A DNA stretch of 64,000 nt from Verticillium longisporum (Eukaryota > Ascomycota > Sordariomycetes > Glomerellales > Plectosphaerellaceae): positions 2,542,001-2,606,000 of the forward strand of contig JAETXT010000010.1 in NCBI GenBank assembly GCA_019188255.1. Direction: 5' to 3'. Of the stretch, positions 45,937 through 57,494 are shown in pieces. The translations under genes and the position numbers were made by a program. Each line of letters begins with the position of its first letter. Position 1 is the stretch's first letter. The notes under the pieces are model-generated. The model had not been told where the DNA came from. It ran no database searches and saw only the letters and a list, made by a program, of their open reading frames with translations.

Positions 45937-47630
45937 ATGGCTGTCTCTGACTCTTCCTCCGCCGAGAGGCTCGTCGTCCTCGCCTCGACGCGCGCCGTAA
46001 TCACTCTGCCCGACGATTCCCTCGTTCTCACGCCAGCGACCATTACTCTGTCGCCTTCCACCGGCAGGATTGTCGACATTGTCCACGATGTCCTCCCCGC
46101 CTCGTCGTTTCCCGCCTCCACAACCTACATCGACCACGGCGACAAGGTCCTGCTGCCTGGTCTTGTCGACGCCCACGTTCACCTCAACGAGCCGGGCCGC
46201 ACCGAGTGGGAGGGCTTCTGGACGGGCACACGCGCTGCTGCTTCGGGTGGCGTCACCACGGTCATCGACATGCCCCTGAACGCTATCCCCCCCACGACGC
46301 TCGCTGGCTTCAAGGAGAAGCTGGCGGCGAGCGAAGGCCAGTGCTGGGTTGATGTTGGCTTTTACGGCGGCGTCATCCCCGGAAACGCCGCCGACCTCCT
46401 GCCTCTCGTCGAAGCCGGTGTGCGCGGCTTCAAGGGCTTCCTCATCGAGTCTGGTGTATGTTAACCACAAGCCAGCCGAGAAGGCACGCCACTGACTGAA
46501 TACAGGTCGACGAGTTCCCTGCCGTTTCGTCCGGCGATGTCGCTCTCGCCATGGAGACCCTCAAGGACACACCTACGACGCTCATGTTCCACGCCGAAAT
46601 GATCCCTCCCATTGCCGACTCGGTCGGTGACGCCGTCCAGCAGTCGCAGCCGCCCCTGGCCCCCGCCGGCGAGCTCACTGCTTACGACACATTCCTTGCC
46701 TCTCGCCCGCCCTCTTTCGAGACGTACGCCATTGACCAGATCTTGTCTCTCGCCCCCATTGCCCCCGACCTGCACCTTCACATTGTTCACCTGTCGGCGG
46801 CTCAGGCCATCCCCGCGCTAAAGAGCGCGCGCCAGGCCGGTGTCAAGATCACTGCTGAGACGTGCTTCCACTACCTCGGCCTCGCCGCCGAGTCGATCGA
46901 GGACGGCGACACGCGCCACAAGTGCTGCCCACCGATTCGCGAGGACTCGAACCGCGACCTGCTGTGGGAGGAGTTGCTGGCCGAGGACTCATGCATCCGC
47001 ACCGTCGTTTCGGACCACTCGCCCTGCACGCCCCAACTCAAGCTACTGCCAGGTCATCTCGCGGCGCCGCCATCCTTCGAGGCCCCTCCCATGTCCCTCT
47101 CTGATTCCGGCGTCGACGTCAAGTCGGCGCTTGATGACGAGGAGGCCACTCTCCCCAAGCCCGTGACGGCCGCGCCCAGCCCTGGCGTCAGCACAGAGGA
47201 CGTGGCGAGCGGCGACTTCTTCGCTGCCTGGGGCGGCATCAGCTCTGTCGGTCTCGGTCTGCCCATCCTCCACGCCGAGGCCGCGACGCGGGCGTCGCTT
47301 GGCAAGGGCGGCTTGACGCTCGTCGACGTCGCGCGGCTGTGCAGTCAGGCGACGGCCGCGCAGGTCGGTCTCAGCCACCGCAAGGGCGGCCTGCGGGTCG
47401 GCCTCGACGCCGACGTGTGCGTCTTTGACGACCGCGAGGCGTGGACGCTGCGGAGCGGCGACATGCGCTGGCGCAACCGGTGCTCACCGTGGGAGGGCAA
47501 GCAGTTTGGCGGCCGCGTCCGGGAGACGTGGGTGCGTGGGCAAAAGGTCTTTGAGTTTGGCGGCCGAGGTGGAGGTTTTGTAGAGGGCAAGCCTGTTGGC
47601 GAGGCCATTGTCGAGAGGAGGACCATGTAA
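45937..47630 (+). CDS. Allantoinase
   Basis: The model joins 45937-46455 and 46506-47630 (50-bp intron GTATGT...CAG, phase 0), 547 residues; ATG 45937 has context CACCATGG. It is an amidohydrolase with the metal site [12 protein letters not shown], the carbamylated-lysine region [32 protein letters not shown] and the late metal ligand SDHSPC. A non-catalytic insert (about 390-430) is acidic and variable. It opens allantoin to allantoate in purine and ureide catabolism, in cytosol or peroxisome. No allantoicase or urate oxidase is nearby. The allantoate-permease-type transporter at 17.4 kb is the only possible partner in the window. Confidence 0.92.
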
Positions 47631-47889
47631 ACGTCACGAATGAAAGTTGATGTCAAGACTGCCATTCAAGTCGAGGGCGAGGGGAGAGGGGGCGATCCAT
47701 CTTGGGTGGGGTTAAGGCCGGCCTCCACTCGAGGTCTGCCGTCATGGTGAGCGCAGTGCTCGATGATGAGGCAGACGAACCACAAAGGTCAAATAAAATG
47801 CGTAATTTCAAAGCCAAGCCCATGTTATTCATGAGTGAGATGATGTGTGCGATGTTACACGCCTGTCCAAGTAAACGACTCTGACACAG

Positions 47890-49560
47890 AAAAGGACGCC
47901 TGTTGAGTGTCGACACTCGACAACCCACGAGCACTCAATACTCGCCCTCTGGCGCTACCCAGCGTGCTTTTGCCTCATCATGGATGCTGCATCATACTTG
48001 TCAAGTTGCACTGTTGTGTGCGCAATTTGTCCTGCCTCCATCTCAACCTTCGAGAATGCCTGCAGCTCTTCACGGGCCTCGGCGGCCAGGAATAGCAGCC
48101 CCCTCTGGGAACGCCACGTAGAACTGCACAACGACCTTGCCCCTCCTAGACCCAGCGTTCACAATCTCAGCGGACACGCGAACCGAGTCCTCGGCACCCT
48201 CAAGGCACAGGACCCCAAAACGGCAGCCCCGGTCACGCGAAATGTCGTATACGACAGCCCGAAACCAAAGGGGAAGAGAGACGCCGGGTTCCCGGGGCGA
48301 TCATGACATTGATACCGGACATCCAAACCCTCTTCGTACCGCAGCAGACCGTCCTCGCCGGCAGGAAGGTTCCCGAACGGAGACCCGTCCTCGACGCGCT
48401 GCGGTCACGATAGCGGCAGCGGCCTCGGCGGCTTCGGCCTGCGCGGGCCAGGCCGATTTCCTCGTGGAACCGCACGGCGCTGCCTTGAAAACATTTTGCC
48501 GAAGATCGGTGCTGCGTTGAGGGTGGCGGGGTCGCAGGCCCAGGACTCGAGCTTGATTCCATAGCGGCGCCCCTTTCGAGGTGCTGCTTGAAGAAGTAGA
48601 AGGATTCTGAGCGCAGCTTGGTCTCCTTCCGACGGTCGAACACGAGCTCGCTGTCAATGTTGAGCGTTGCGCGGCCGGTGCTGATGACGGAGATGTGGTT
48701 AGCCGGTCGAGGGCGCTACCAGGTCAAACGTGATGCGTGTTGAGAAGTCCTCGTCAAGATATTCGGGCCACTTTTCCTTGATCATGTACTCGGCTTGCGG
48801 GATGGTCTCCTCGTGGGCGAGATTCGTGCCGACGATTGGTCCGTTGAACCATGTTACTTTCACTGGCCTCGACGAGACAGTCTTGCGATCGCGACGGAAG
48901 ACGATGCTCGGGTCGGCATGAGGGACGGCTCCGAACACGGGAACGCCGCGGGCCTCGAAGGTTGTGAAAACAAGGTACCGGAAGCCCTGGACAGGCGGTA
49001 TCGCGTGCAGTGCATCAACGCGTGCGCTGCCGCCGCCGAGCACGTCAGACCACGAGTGCTGACCGATCATGGCTACCGCGGACCCCTGTTCTATGAGCAG
49101 AACATCATTTTGGTTCTTCAGCAGAGTGATACCGTCTGCCCCGGCTTTTGATGAACCTGTCTCTATCAGCATCTTCAACCGCGCGCTCCGGCGGCTCTTC
49201 AGGGTTCTCGAAGCGCCCAAGACGGCGGGCCAGATCAAGCACCCTGATAGCACTTTTGTCGATGACAGTTTCGGACAGCGAGCCGTCTTTCACAATTTTG
49301 GAATCAGATTCGTAGGTCTTCTATCTGCGAGACCTGGCAGCTCAATGTTGACGCCAGCTTCAATGCCTGGGCCGAGTACGTGCCCATCCAGTCCGAGATG
49401 AAGAGACCGTCGAAGCCCCATTCACCTCGAAGAACACCATTGACCAGCGAGACGAGTCGGCAACATGTGTGCCATGAACTCGGTTGTAGCTGTGTCAGTG
49501 TCAGCCATGTCCAGGCAGGTTTTCGGCGGAAGCCAATACACCTTGTCATGAAAGCCTAGG
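47890..49560 (-). pseudogene. GH3 beta-glucosidase (PA14 type), 5'-truncated and multiply broken
   Basis: Pieces of one enzyme lie in order on the minus strand but in at least five frames. LRGEWGFDGLFISDWMGTY contains the nucleophile loop (about 49420). Then come GIEAGVNIELPG, KDGSLSETVIDKSAIRVLDLARRLG, ADGITLLKN, a PA14-like stretch (VTWFNGPIVGTNLAHEE, ATLNIDSELVFDRRKE), SAEIVNAGSRRGKVVVQFYV and FSKVEMEAGQ. The region just before the C-terminal VLVG has a TGA inside EY*VLVG. The first 200 or so residues are absent upstream. Internal stops, frameshifts and a missing start make this a relic. It faces the permease relic at 50 kb, the usual arrangement of beta-glucosidase and disaccharide-permease pairs. 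Confidence 0.82.
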
Positions 49561-49986
49561 CTCCGAAAGCTTCTGGACTACAACGAGATGCTGGCGGTTG
49601 TCGCCATTAAATGGCATCACGACGCAACGTTTGCCATGATTTGCTTATCATGTGATGCCTCAGTCAACAGCGACGCGAGAGGTCTATAAGATGAAGCAGT
49701 CATCCAGTCGAGTTGCACAGGGGATCTTCTCAACCCTCCCAAGTTGATGGACTACTTCTTAGCTCTCGGCCGATATATCTGCCTGCATTAGACGCGTTAT
49801 TTGCATGTCGAACGTCACACGCCAACACCATGGCCGTCCAGTAAAATGGCAAGGAGAGAACTGTCTCCGACACTGTCGTCGCTGAGACGATGAGACCAGC
49901 AGCTCACGAGACTCGCCAAAGAAGCACCACCCTTCTACAAGAGCCACAGCCTCCTCATCCTCCGCTTGCTTATCATTCTAGAATGA
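49561..49986. other. Former divergent promoter of two relic genes
   Basis: No coding sequence remains. It sits between the 5' sides of the GH3 and permease pseudogenes and should contain what is left of their shared promoter and the lost GH3 N-terminus. Confidence 0.5.
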
Positions 49987-51532
49987 TTGATGCTTGCTTT
50001 AACTCTTGACTTTCACGCTGCTATTATGAACGTCACCAAGCTGTACCTGCATGGGATGAATGTTAGTGGCGCCCAAAGAGATCAGAACGACAGACATGGG
50101 GCCGACCAGCGACCAGATTCTGACAAGCCGCGCGGCGTCATTCTTGGACTTTGCAATGCTGTCATTGAACTTGGTTGTACTGTGGCAACCCCCTTCATCA
50201 GTTCCACCAGTAACCGCTGGGCCCGCCGTTTTGGCATCTTCTTTGGCGCTGTCATCATGCTGGTTAGCGGTGTGATCCAGGGTGCTTCTGTCAACAGTGA
50301 GTCTCGTCGCCAGAGCCTTAGATCTTTTCGCTGACGAGAGCAGTCACAATGTTCGTGGTGTCACGCTTTATCATCGCCTTCGGGCCTGTTTTTGCCAATA
50401 CTTACGCACCAATGTTGATTGGGGAGCTGGCTCATCCCAAGGACTGGCAGGTCATCACCTTGCGGACCAGACATCCTAGCATCTCGGTGCCATTTTAGCC
50501 ACATGGAGGTGTGCTTCAAGTAAATTGTCGATTCGTATGTCTTGAACCCAGCACATTCAGAACGTTCAAAATTCCATTGACTGGGCCTGGCGTATCCCCT
50601 CCTACCTACCTTCAGGCGGCCCCCGCATCTATCCAAATCGCAGGCCTCTGGTTTCTCCCTGAATCACCCCGTTTCTTGATCGCAAATGGAAAGCCCGAGC
50701 AAGCCAAGGCCTTCCTCTTCAAGTACCATGGCAACGGTGACGGCAAGTCGCAACTAGCCGATCTGGAGTATCGCGAGATGCGCGCCGTAATCGAGGCCGA
50801 AATGGCGAACAATACCGGCTGGCGTTTTCTGCTAAAGACCCCTGGTAAACGCCGCCGCATTCTCGTCCCTGTGCTCCTCGGCCTGTTCTCGCAATGGTCC
50901 GGCAACGGTCTAGTCTCGTACCATCTCGTGCGTGTGCTCGAAACAGCTGGCATGACTAACAAGCACCATGTAAACATCATCAACGGCTGCCTCATGATCT
51001 TCAACTGAATCACTGCTGTTCTTCCGCCTTTGCCACCCGCCGTGTCTGCCGACGCACGTAGTTCATCATCTTGGTAGCGGGCATGCTTGCTGTGTTCAGC
51101 GCGCAGACGCTCTGCGCGGGGCTCTACAACGAGCGCGGCATCAAGTCAGCAGGGTACGGCGCCCTGGCCATGTTGTTACCATTCCATGTCTTCTTCAACC
51201 TTGCCTTTAATGCATTGCTGTATTCATAGCCAGCCGAAGTCTTGCCTTATCTCATCAGGGCTGAGGGCTTTTCGGTACTCATGTTCTTCAACAAAGGGTC
51301 GGGTTTCGTCAACGGATTCGTCAATCCTATTGGGCTGCAGGCCTTATGGTGGAAGTACTACATCGTGTGCGTCGTGTGGCTGGTCGTGGAGCTGGCGTGC
51401 GTGTACCTGTTCTCCCCCGAGACGTCTGGGCGCAGTCTTGAGGCCATTGCTGAGGTGTTCGATGGACGCCTTCTCGTCGATGCGGAGAAGACGCGGTACG
51501 TAAACGGCCTGCAGGACGTCAAGAAGGGCTAG
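49987..51532 (+). pseudogene. MFS disaccharide/lactose-permease-like sugar porter, broken
   Basis: Pieces follow the normal order of a lactose-permease-like porter: CNAVIELGCTVATPFIS with FFGAVIMLVSGVIQGASVN, then FVVSRFIIAFGPVFANTYAP with IGELAHPKDWQ, then WAWRIPSYLQAAPASIQIAGL, PESPRFLIANGKPEQAKAFL and LLGLFSQWSGNGLVSYHL. After an interruption come VFSAQTLCAGLYNERG, GFSVLMFFNKGSGFVNGFVNP and YLFSPETSGRSLEAIAEVF. Breaks include a TAG within the region that should read through GAILATW, a TAG in LLYS*PAEV, frame changes near 50490, 51008 and 51060, and a degraded first helix. At least two breaks are point stops, so decay is real. Confidence 0.8.
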
Positions 51533-51709
51533 ATAGCCAGTTGGACGAGAGTTATACCAAAGCAGACGAAATGCAGAATTGGGGCGTGGCTGCACTGAAT
51601 CCGTAATCCAGGTTGGCGTGATCCTAAGCTCCGATATCATCATCCACGAAATGGAGCCATATGCCATATGCTGCAGCATGCATGACTCGCGGCTAACTTC
51701 AACCTCAAC

Positions 51710-53284
51710 CATGCCTCGAAACGCCTGTACATCGTGCCGGTAGGTGCTCGACGATCGACTTCAACACGCTACAGGACTCTAACCCTGACCAGCTTGAGCA
51801 AAGTGAGATGCCTCTCTCAGCGCCCCGGCGACAAGTGTAAGAGATGCACGTCTCGCAACACGACGTGCTCGTACGTCCACGCACGGCAGCACTATCCCTC
51901 GCCCTCGTCGGCATCGCCTCAGTCGTGCTACGCCCTTCAGCACGAGACGGTCGGGCTGGACATTGGCGGCGGCAGACCAGAGGAGATACTGCGCGAAGCT
52001 CAATTCGCACAGTCCCTCCTGCTTCTCTACTTTAGCAACTTTGGAGATGTCCACTTTCTCTTCGACGAAGAGGTGTTCCTACGCCGCTATGCCCTGAGCG
52101 AGGTGTCGGAAATGGTGCTGTTTGCCATGATGGCGCTGAGCATTCGATTCTCTGTGGCGCCATTCCGCGAGGCACTGTCGCCGGCCCACCGGGGCGAGAT
52201 CTTGTTCGAACACGCGAGGAGCCTTGTCAAGGAGGAGTGGGACCGGCCCTCTATCGCCGCGGCGCAGGCATACGTGCTGCTTGCAACATATAAGCTGTTG
52301 TACGGCGGGGCAAGACAGGCGTTCCTCTATCTTGGTGGGCTTGGAAGTACTCTATCCCGTTGACTGGACTGACGATGGGCCAGGCTTCGCTGCGAACATG
52401 GTCAAAGTCCTTCGCTTGCTGGACACGAGTGCAGAAATTGACCCTGTCCGTCTCGAGTGCAGCCGCCGACTGGCATCGACCGTTGCCCTCATGGATCGGT
52501 TTGTGTCGCTCATATTACGCTTCACGCCGCACCTGACAGAGAGAATACCCACAATGATGGCGGACGACGACTTTTGGGCGCTCAAGAGAAGGGAGCCGAT
52601 CGTGCTTTGTCGCAAGACTTCAGTCAGCCAGGAGATTGTCAATCTGTCTGAGCTGCTTGTCGCGGTGTCGAGACAGAACAACAACTCGGCGGAGCTCAGG
52701 TCCAGCTTTAGAAACCGATGGGCCGATGAGCCACTTCAACAGTACACTACGACGAATCTCGAATATCATCGACAAAAGGATAGCCTCCGCAGTTTCCTGC
52801 ACATGCACATGTTATACCATCATATCGGCCAATTGCTCTACTTTTCCAATCTCGGGCACGAATGTCACGCCCACGCTCGAGCGACTGCGGATATTGTGGA
52901 TTATGCCTGGAGGGAAGGGGATTTCGACATACATAACTACATGGCTGGGCAGATTTTGACCCTCGCTTCCGTCGTTCTTAGCCACGCGCTCCTCATGAAG
53001 CCTTCCGTTGAAGACGAACGACGGAAAGTGTGTATCAGGCAGACCGTCGCACGCGTGAGGTATCACACGCGAATGTTCAATTGGGTGGTGAGAATCCCCG
53101 GCTGTGGTCTCGTACGGACTATCAGTGATACTGACTGGTACAGCATCAATGTCTGGACGAATGGGAAGCAAAGACCACTACCTCACAAGTCTTCGAGAAA
53201 GAGAGTCTGCTGGACGAGATCACATTTCTTGGCAGCCAATTCGAGAAGCTCGATTATCTTAGTGCTGGTAGGTGCTCAGGCTGA
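51710..53284 (+). CDS. Zn2Cys6 transcription factor
   Basis: Four exons (51710-51738, 51799-52334, 52384-53087, 53144-53284) give 469 residues in frame. The zinc cluster spans intron 1: NACTSCR joined to KVRCLSQR... CKRCTSRNTTC. A fungal transcription-factor domain follows (LLLLYFSNFGDVHFLFDE, AQAYVLLATYKLLYGGARQAFLYLG, CSRRLASTVALMDRFVS). Introns are 49-60 bp with CTGAC branch sites. The last exon reads EWEAKTTTSQVFEKESLLDEITFLG, which is why I splice at 53088-53143 rather than reading through. It stands beside the GH3 and permease relics and is probably their former regulator. It alone of the three has remained intact. A further 3' intron at GTAGGT 53267 is possible. Confidence 0.78.
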
Positions 53285-53903
53285 ACAACCAATGCTAGAT
53301 GGTTGAAAAAGCTCACGCAACCAAGGTATCGTCATGGGGCCCCGGACAATCATGTGATCTAATGATGTACATCGGCATCTCTCTTTGTGTTGGATGGAGC
53401 GGTTCACTGGATATCTTCTGGCAATTTGAATGACGAGGGCGCCTCAAGTGCACAAGACAATTTTTTCTGTTTTATTCAATATGCTTAAGCCATTGTCACT
53501 GACATCATCCCGAAGTGCCTGGTATGTGTCCCGTCACAAACCCAGTCTCACATCGACATCGAGATCGCTAGCTTGTCACCCGGGCTCAGCTCCTTGGCAC
53601 CGAATGGATGGCCGGCTGAGGCGTCCGACTGACAGATTTGTCAAAAACCGGGGAAAGACTGGGGAAAGCCGTAGCAGATGCTCCGCGAACCATGCATGAC
53701 AGGACACACAGAAGGGATTGATGCGGCTCTGGTCTTGCAGGTAACGTCATTCATCGAGGCAGTAAGCCTCGGATCATATTCATCTTGGTATCAACGCTCG
53801 CTAAGTCCTCCGTTTCCCCCTCCCGGTTCCCATTGTAGTTTTCAACATGCAAACGTCATCCGTCTAAGATCTCGAAGTAGCCGTACTCCGTCCCAATGCA
53901 TCT
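53285..53903. other. Intergenic, convergent gene ends
   Basis: This is the 3' flank of the regulator (+) and of proline dehydrogenase (-). Nothing else is recognised. Confidence 0.6.
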
Positions 53904-55365
53904 CTAACCAACGACCCGGCGCCACAGCTCCTTGCGCAGCGCGTCCACCATCTGATGTGTCCTCTCAACAGCGCCCTTGTTCTCAATGGCCCGGCGGTGC
54001 AGGTAGCCCAGGCACTCGGAGACGGACCCCCACGCCATGTACTTGAACGCCTTGGGCACCTCGGCGGCGCTCATTGTGCCCTCGCGCGTGCACTTTTCGT
54101 AGTTCTGCACGAGCTCGCAGCTCAGCTCGTCCGCCATGCCGACGAGCTGGCCGCACTCAAGGCGCGCCGTCGGCAGGCCGGCGCGCGACCTCTTCATATG
54201 CGTCTCGAGGGCGAGCATGGTGCTCGGCCCGTTGTGCGTGGCCAGGAACAGCGCGGCGGCGGGGAACTGGGCGTCGGGGCCGCAGCCGTCGGGCATGCGC
54301 TGCGTCAGGAGCATATCGGCAATGTCGTCGAACATGGCGTCCGTCGCCTCCTTGGTGTCGTGGATCAGGGAGCGCGTCTCGTGCTCGATGTAGGCGCCGC
54401 GCACGAGCTTGATGCCGAGGGCCCAGCCCTCGGCCGCTGCGAGCCGGATGTGACGCTCCGTGTTGGCCTTGGACGCCTTGAGGTAAGCCTGGATCGTGTT
54501 GAAGACGAGCGGTGCCGAGAGGCCGGCGTTGTGCTTGCGCATCAGGGCGATGGTCCACTCGTCGACGCCGGGCTGGAGAACCTGTTGCTCGGCGTCGATC
54601 CAGAGGTGCGAGTCCTGGGCGGCAGTGGCGTGGCAGATCTCGTCAAGGGCGGATTGGATGACGGCGGGGATGGGCTTCTGGGCGCGGAGAGCGTCGACAG
54701 CGATGGGACCAGCACCAGTGAGTCTGCAATGGTGTTAGTAGTCTCTTCTCGGCGACACAGCAATGGGGAGACACTTACTTGAGAGCGAGGAAGTCTCCCT
54801 TTTCGAGCATTGGCAGGGTGGACAGGGTGCCCTCCTTCCACTTGGTGATCATCTCATAGCACTCCGGCGCGTACTGCTTCTCGCCCTCGGCTTCGATTGC
54901 CTTGGCAGCATCGGCACTGAGGACGATCTCCTTGGCGTGGTTCAGAATGATTCCTTGGTACCCAAACTTCTTGAACTCAGCGACTGATCGCGCGACCTCT
55001 TGGCGGTTCGTGCCAGCGCAGAACTGGTCGTAGATGGTCCATCGCAGCATCTTGTTGAGGACGGGGTTCTTGTCGGGGTTGAGTAGTGGTGACTTGGACT
55101 TGACGATAAGGTTCATGATGGCTAGTGATGGGCGCATGATCCATTCCGAGGACATGCAGGATGTGAGGAGGAGAGAGCGGATGAGAGTCGTCGTGGGCAT
55201 GCGTGAAAGCGCCGGTGGCTCGGCGGCTGGTGGCGAGCTCATCAACGCGTGGTGGGGCTCTGGTGTGTTGAGCATGTTGCTGATGAACCTCCTAGGCTCA
55301 TTCTTCGTAAATGCCCTTGATAGGGGAGCGCCGAGGCGTCTTGGTGCAACATATAGCGAAGACAT
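53904..55365 (-). CDS. PUT1: Mitochondrial proline dehydrogenase
   Basis: The model joins 55365-54779 and 54723-53904 (55-bp intron), 468 residues. The start MSSLYVAPRRLGAPLSRAF has a presequence-like composition. Core segments include LRWTIYDQFCAGTNRQEV, LTGAGPIAVDALRAQKP, DSHLWIDAEQQ, PLVFNTIQAYLKAS, GIKLVRGAYIEHE and the C-terminal YLHRRAIENKGAVE with the substrate-binding Arg pair. It oxidises proline to pyrroline-5-carboxylate with FAD at the inner mitochondrial membrane. The P5C dehydrogenase and proline permease that neighbour it in some fungi are not here. Proline induction is known for the family, but no site is identified. Confidence 0.9.
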
Positions 55366-57494
55366 GTTGTGTGTGACAAGTTTGGTGTGGTTATGGCGGG
55401 AGCATAGTGGTGGAGGGTGGGCGCCCAAGGGGGTCTTCTATATAGCACGGGTGGAGGCATCATGGTCACGTCAAATCCGTTAGCCTCTTCGGAACTCAAA
55501 GATAAGACGGTCTCGGTCTCGTTGTTTCGTTTGTGCTTGTCACACAAACAAATGGCGGCGGGTGGCCGTCATGATCGCACCGATGGGAGCCGATACCATG
55601 ACAGAGCCACACTCGGATCAGCATCCCGACTCTGGCAGCCCATCTGTAGTGGGATTGATAAGCTCCGATCGGAGCACCCTTCCGACCACACGTAACGTCG
55701 CGCTGAGACAGCGCTGCAGGGACCCTGCGTCGGGATCCGATGCGCGGCCGAAGGCGAGGGAGGCTCAGAGTCAGAGAGTGCTGGATCTGCTCCGTTGCTT
55801 GGTCTTGTGACACCCACCACGTGGTACAAACGTCCCAATGCCGCCGCTCAGAGGCCCCTGTTTGGCCCCAAGTTCTGCGCCTCAAGCTGCCTATCCCTCC
55901 CCCTGGCATGCTATCTCTCAGTCGCCGTTTTCGGCTGGGGGCTGGGGACGTCTGGCTGAATGAGGGAGGCGACACTTGGAAGCGTCATGTCAGCGGCATC
56001 CGCATGGTTCTAGCTGCCCATCTCGCCAGCTCGCCGGCAATGCCATCCAGGGAGAGACCGGGATTTGCGGAGCTTCCCTTCCTGAGACTGCTTTGGCATT
56101 CGGGATGATGCGCTTTGTCGCGGCAGGTTCTGGGGCAGAACCCAAAATTGGAGGCATCGTGACCTCGAAGAAAGTGCCAAGCTGGGTGGAGGCATCGGGA
56201 TCGGAATGCTAGGGCGTGTGCGCCTCCGACCCTTCCCCAGAGTTTACTTAATTGTTTGTCTTTCCCCATTTTAGGAGACCCAGGGCCCTCAGTCCAAAGG
56301 CCGTGAGCTCCGATCGTAGGACATTCTCGCCCGGCCACCCTGTGGAGGTGGCAACCCTACACGTTAGCTGTCAAGCACTTGGCTAGCGACGATAAGAGTG
56401 ACGCCATGACGAGGCCGTCTTGGATGACGAAGAATGCGGCGTCAGCCCTGTTGTCGTCATTCGCGACTGTTGCAGAAACCCTATGACCACACTGGCTCGG
56501 GATGGCACTTCGTGTCGCTTCCTCCCACATTGAACGACTGTTCAAATGGCGAACACGACTTTCCCAGCTAGCAATTCAGATACCCAAGAGTCACCACAGA
56601 TCGACCTTATCTTCACCCGCCAAGTCGAAGGAATCCTTAGCCCGAAACCTGGCAGCGTAGGGCTGCATGCAGGCTCAGAGCCCAGGTGGTTAAGCCAAGG
56701 TACTGCAACACCAGTCTTCTTGCTCTATGATCAATGAAGTGACGAGTCCAGCTTCGTGCCTGCTACTTCGCTCTCGGCTTCATAGTCATGTATTCGACTC
56801 ATAAATGTAGGCATGAAGCCTCGTTCCAGGTCTGCCAACTCCTAGGCTCGTCAAAGTGGCCAACCGTGTGTTCGCCAATTAGCCTGACCTGTGACAGCTG
56901 TGCATGCTGTGGCCTGATTAGAGAAGCCTTATCATCACCGCTGTTCCATCATCCTGATCGACTGTCTCAGACCTGTTGAGGTGGTGAAGGGGACTGATAG
57001 ATCGACCAGATACGTTATCTTTCAGGTCCCTTATTCTCGGTGTCTCTGCTCGATCACTTCCCATCATATCTTCACGCTGGGCCTAGACTGGGGGATTGGC
57101 GTCTTGTTACGAGCTTGGCTGCCATGGAGGTCAACCACGGCCGATCCAGCGCAGATCTGAGGTCGAAGTAGATCTCGCCTTATCTCCTGAAGCTCGCTGC
57201 AAGCCTCACCCGTCTTGGGTGTTCAGCTCGCAGCTCGCAGCGTTCAGGCCCCCTCCCCCCCCCCCAACACCGTGGATATACCTGTCTTGCGCCAATGATA
57301 GGGGTCTAACACCTGCTGCAGCGCTAATCCCAAACGAACCATCCTCTGCTGATCTTGTTCATGGAGTGTCCCGTGCTCGCTGAGTGAGGCATCATGCCCA
57401 GATCAGACCCTGGATTCTTCTCCTCATCTCCTTCTTGCCCTCGTGCCTCCAGCACACGAAGCTGTATGGCGCCTCGCCGATATCTAACGTTGCA
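55366..57494. other. 2.1-kb gene-poor interval with poly(C) run
   Basis: No gene is supported. The first 200 bp is the proline dehydrogenase promoter. A C-rich run (CCCCTCCCCCCCCCC) lies near 57250-57267. Short frames at 55.4-56.3 kb occur on both strands and show no family likeness. Confidence 0.6.

Noticed and set aside
48137..48520. 127-residue plus-strand frame
   Set aside because: Antisense to the FnIII-like and PA14-side pieces of the GH3 relic.
51739..51798. Loss of the first zinc-cluster half in the 51.7-kb regulator
   Set aside because: The missing Cys pair is present in a 29-bp first exon joined by a normal 60-bp intron, so the gene is intact.
52347..52383. 37-bp intron in the 51.7-kb regulator
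   Set aside because: Too short for a fungal intron. A donor 12 bp upstream gives 49 bp and restores the expected FLYLG-FAANM junction.
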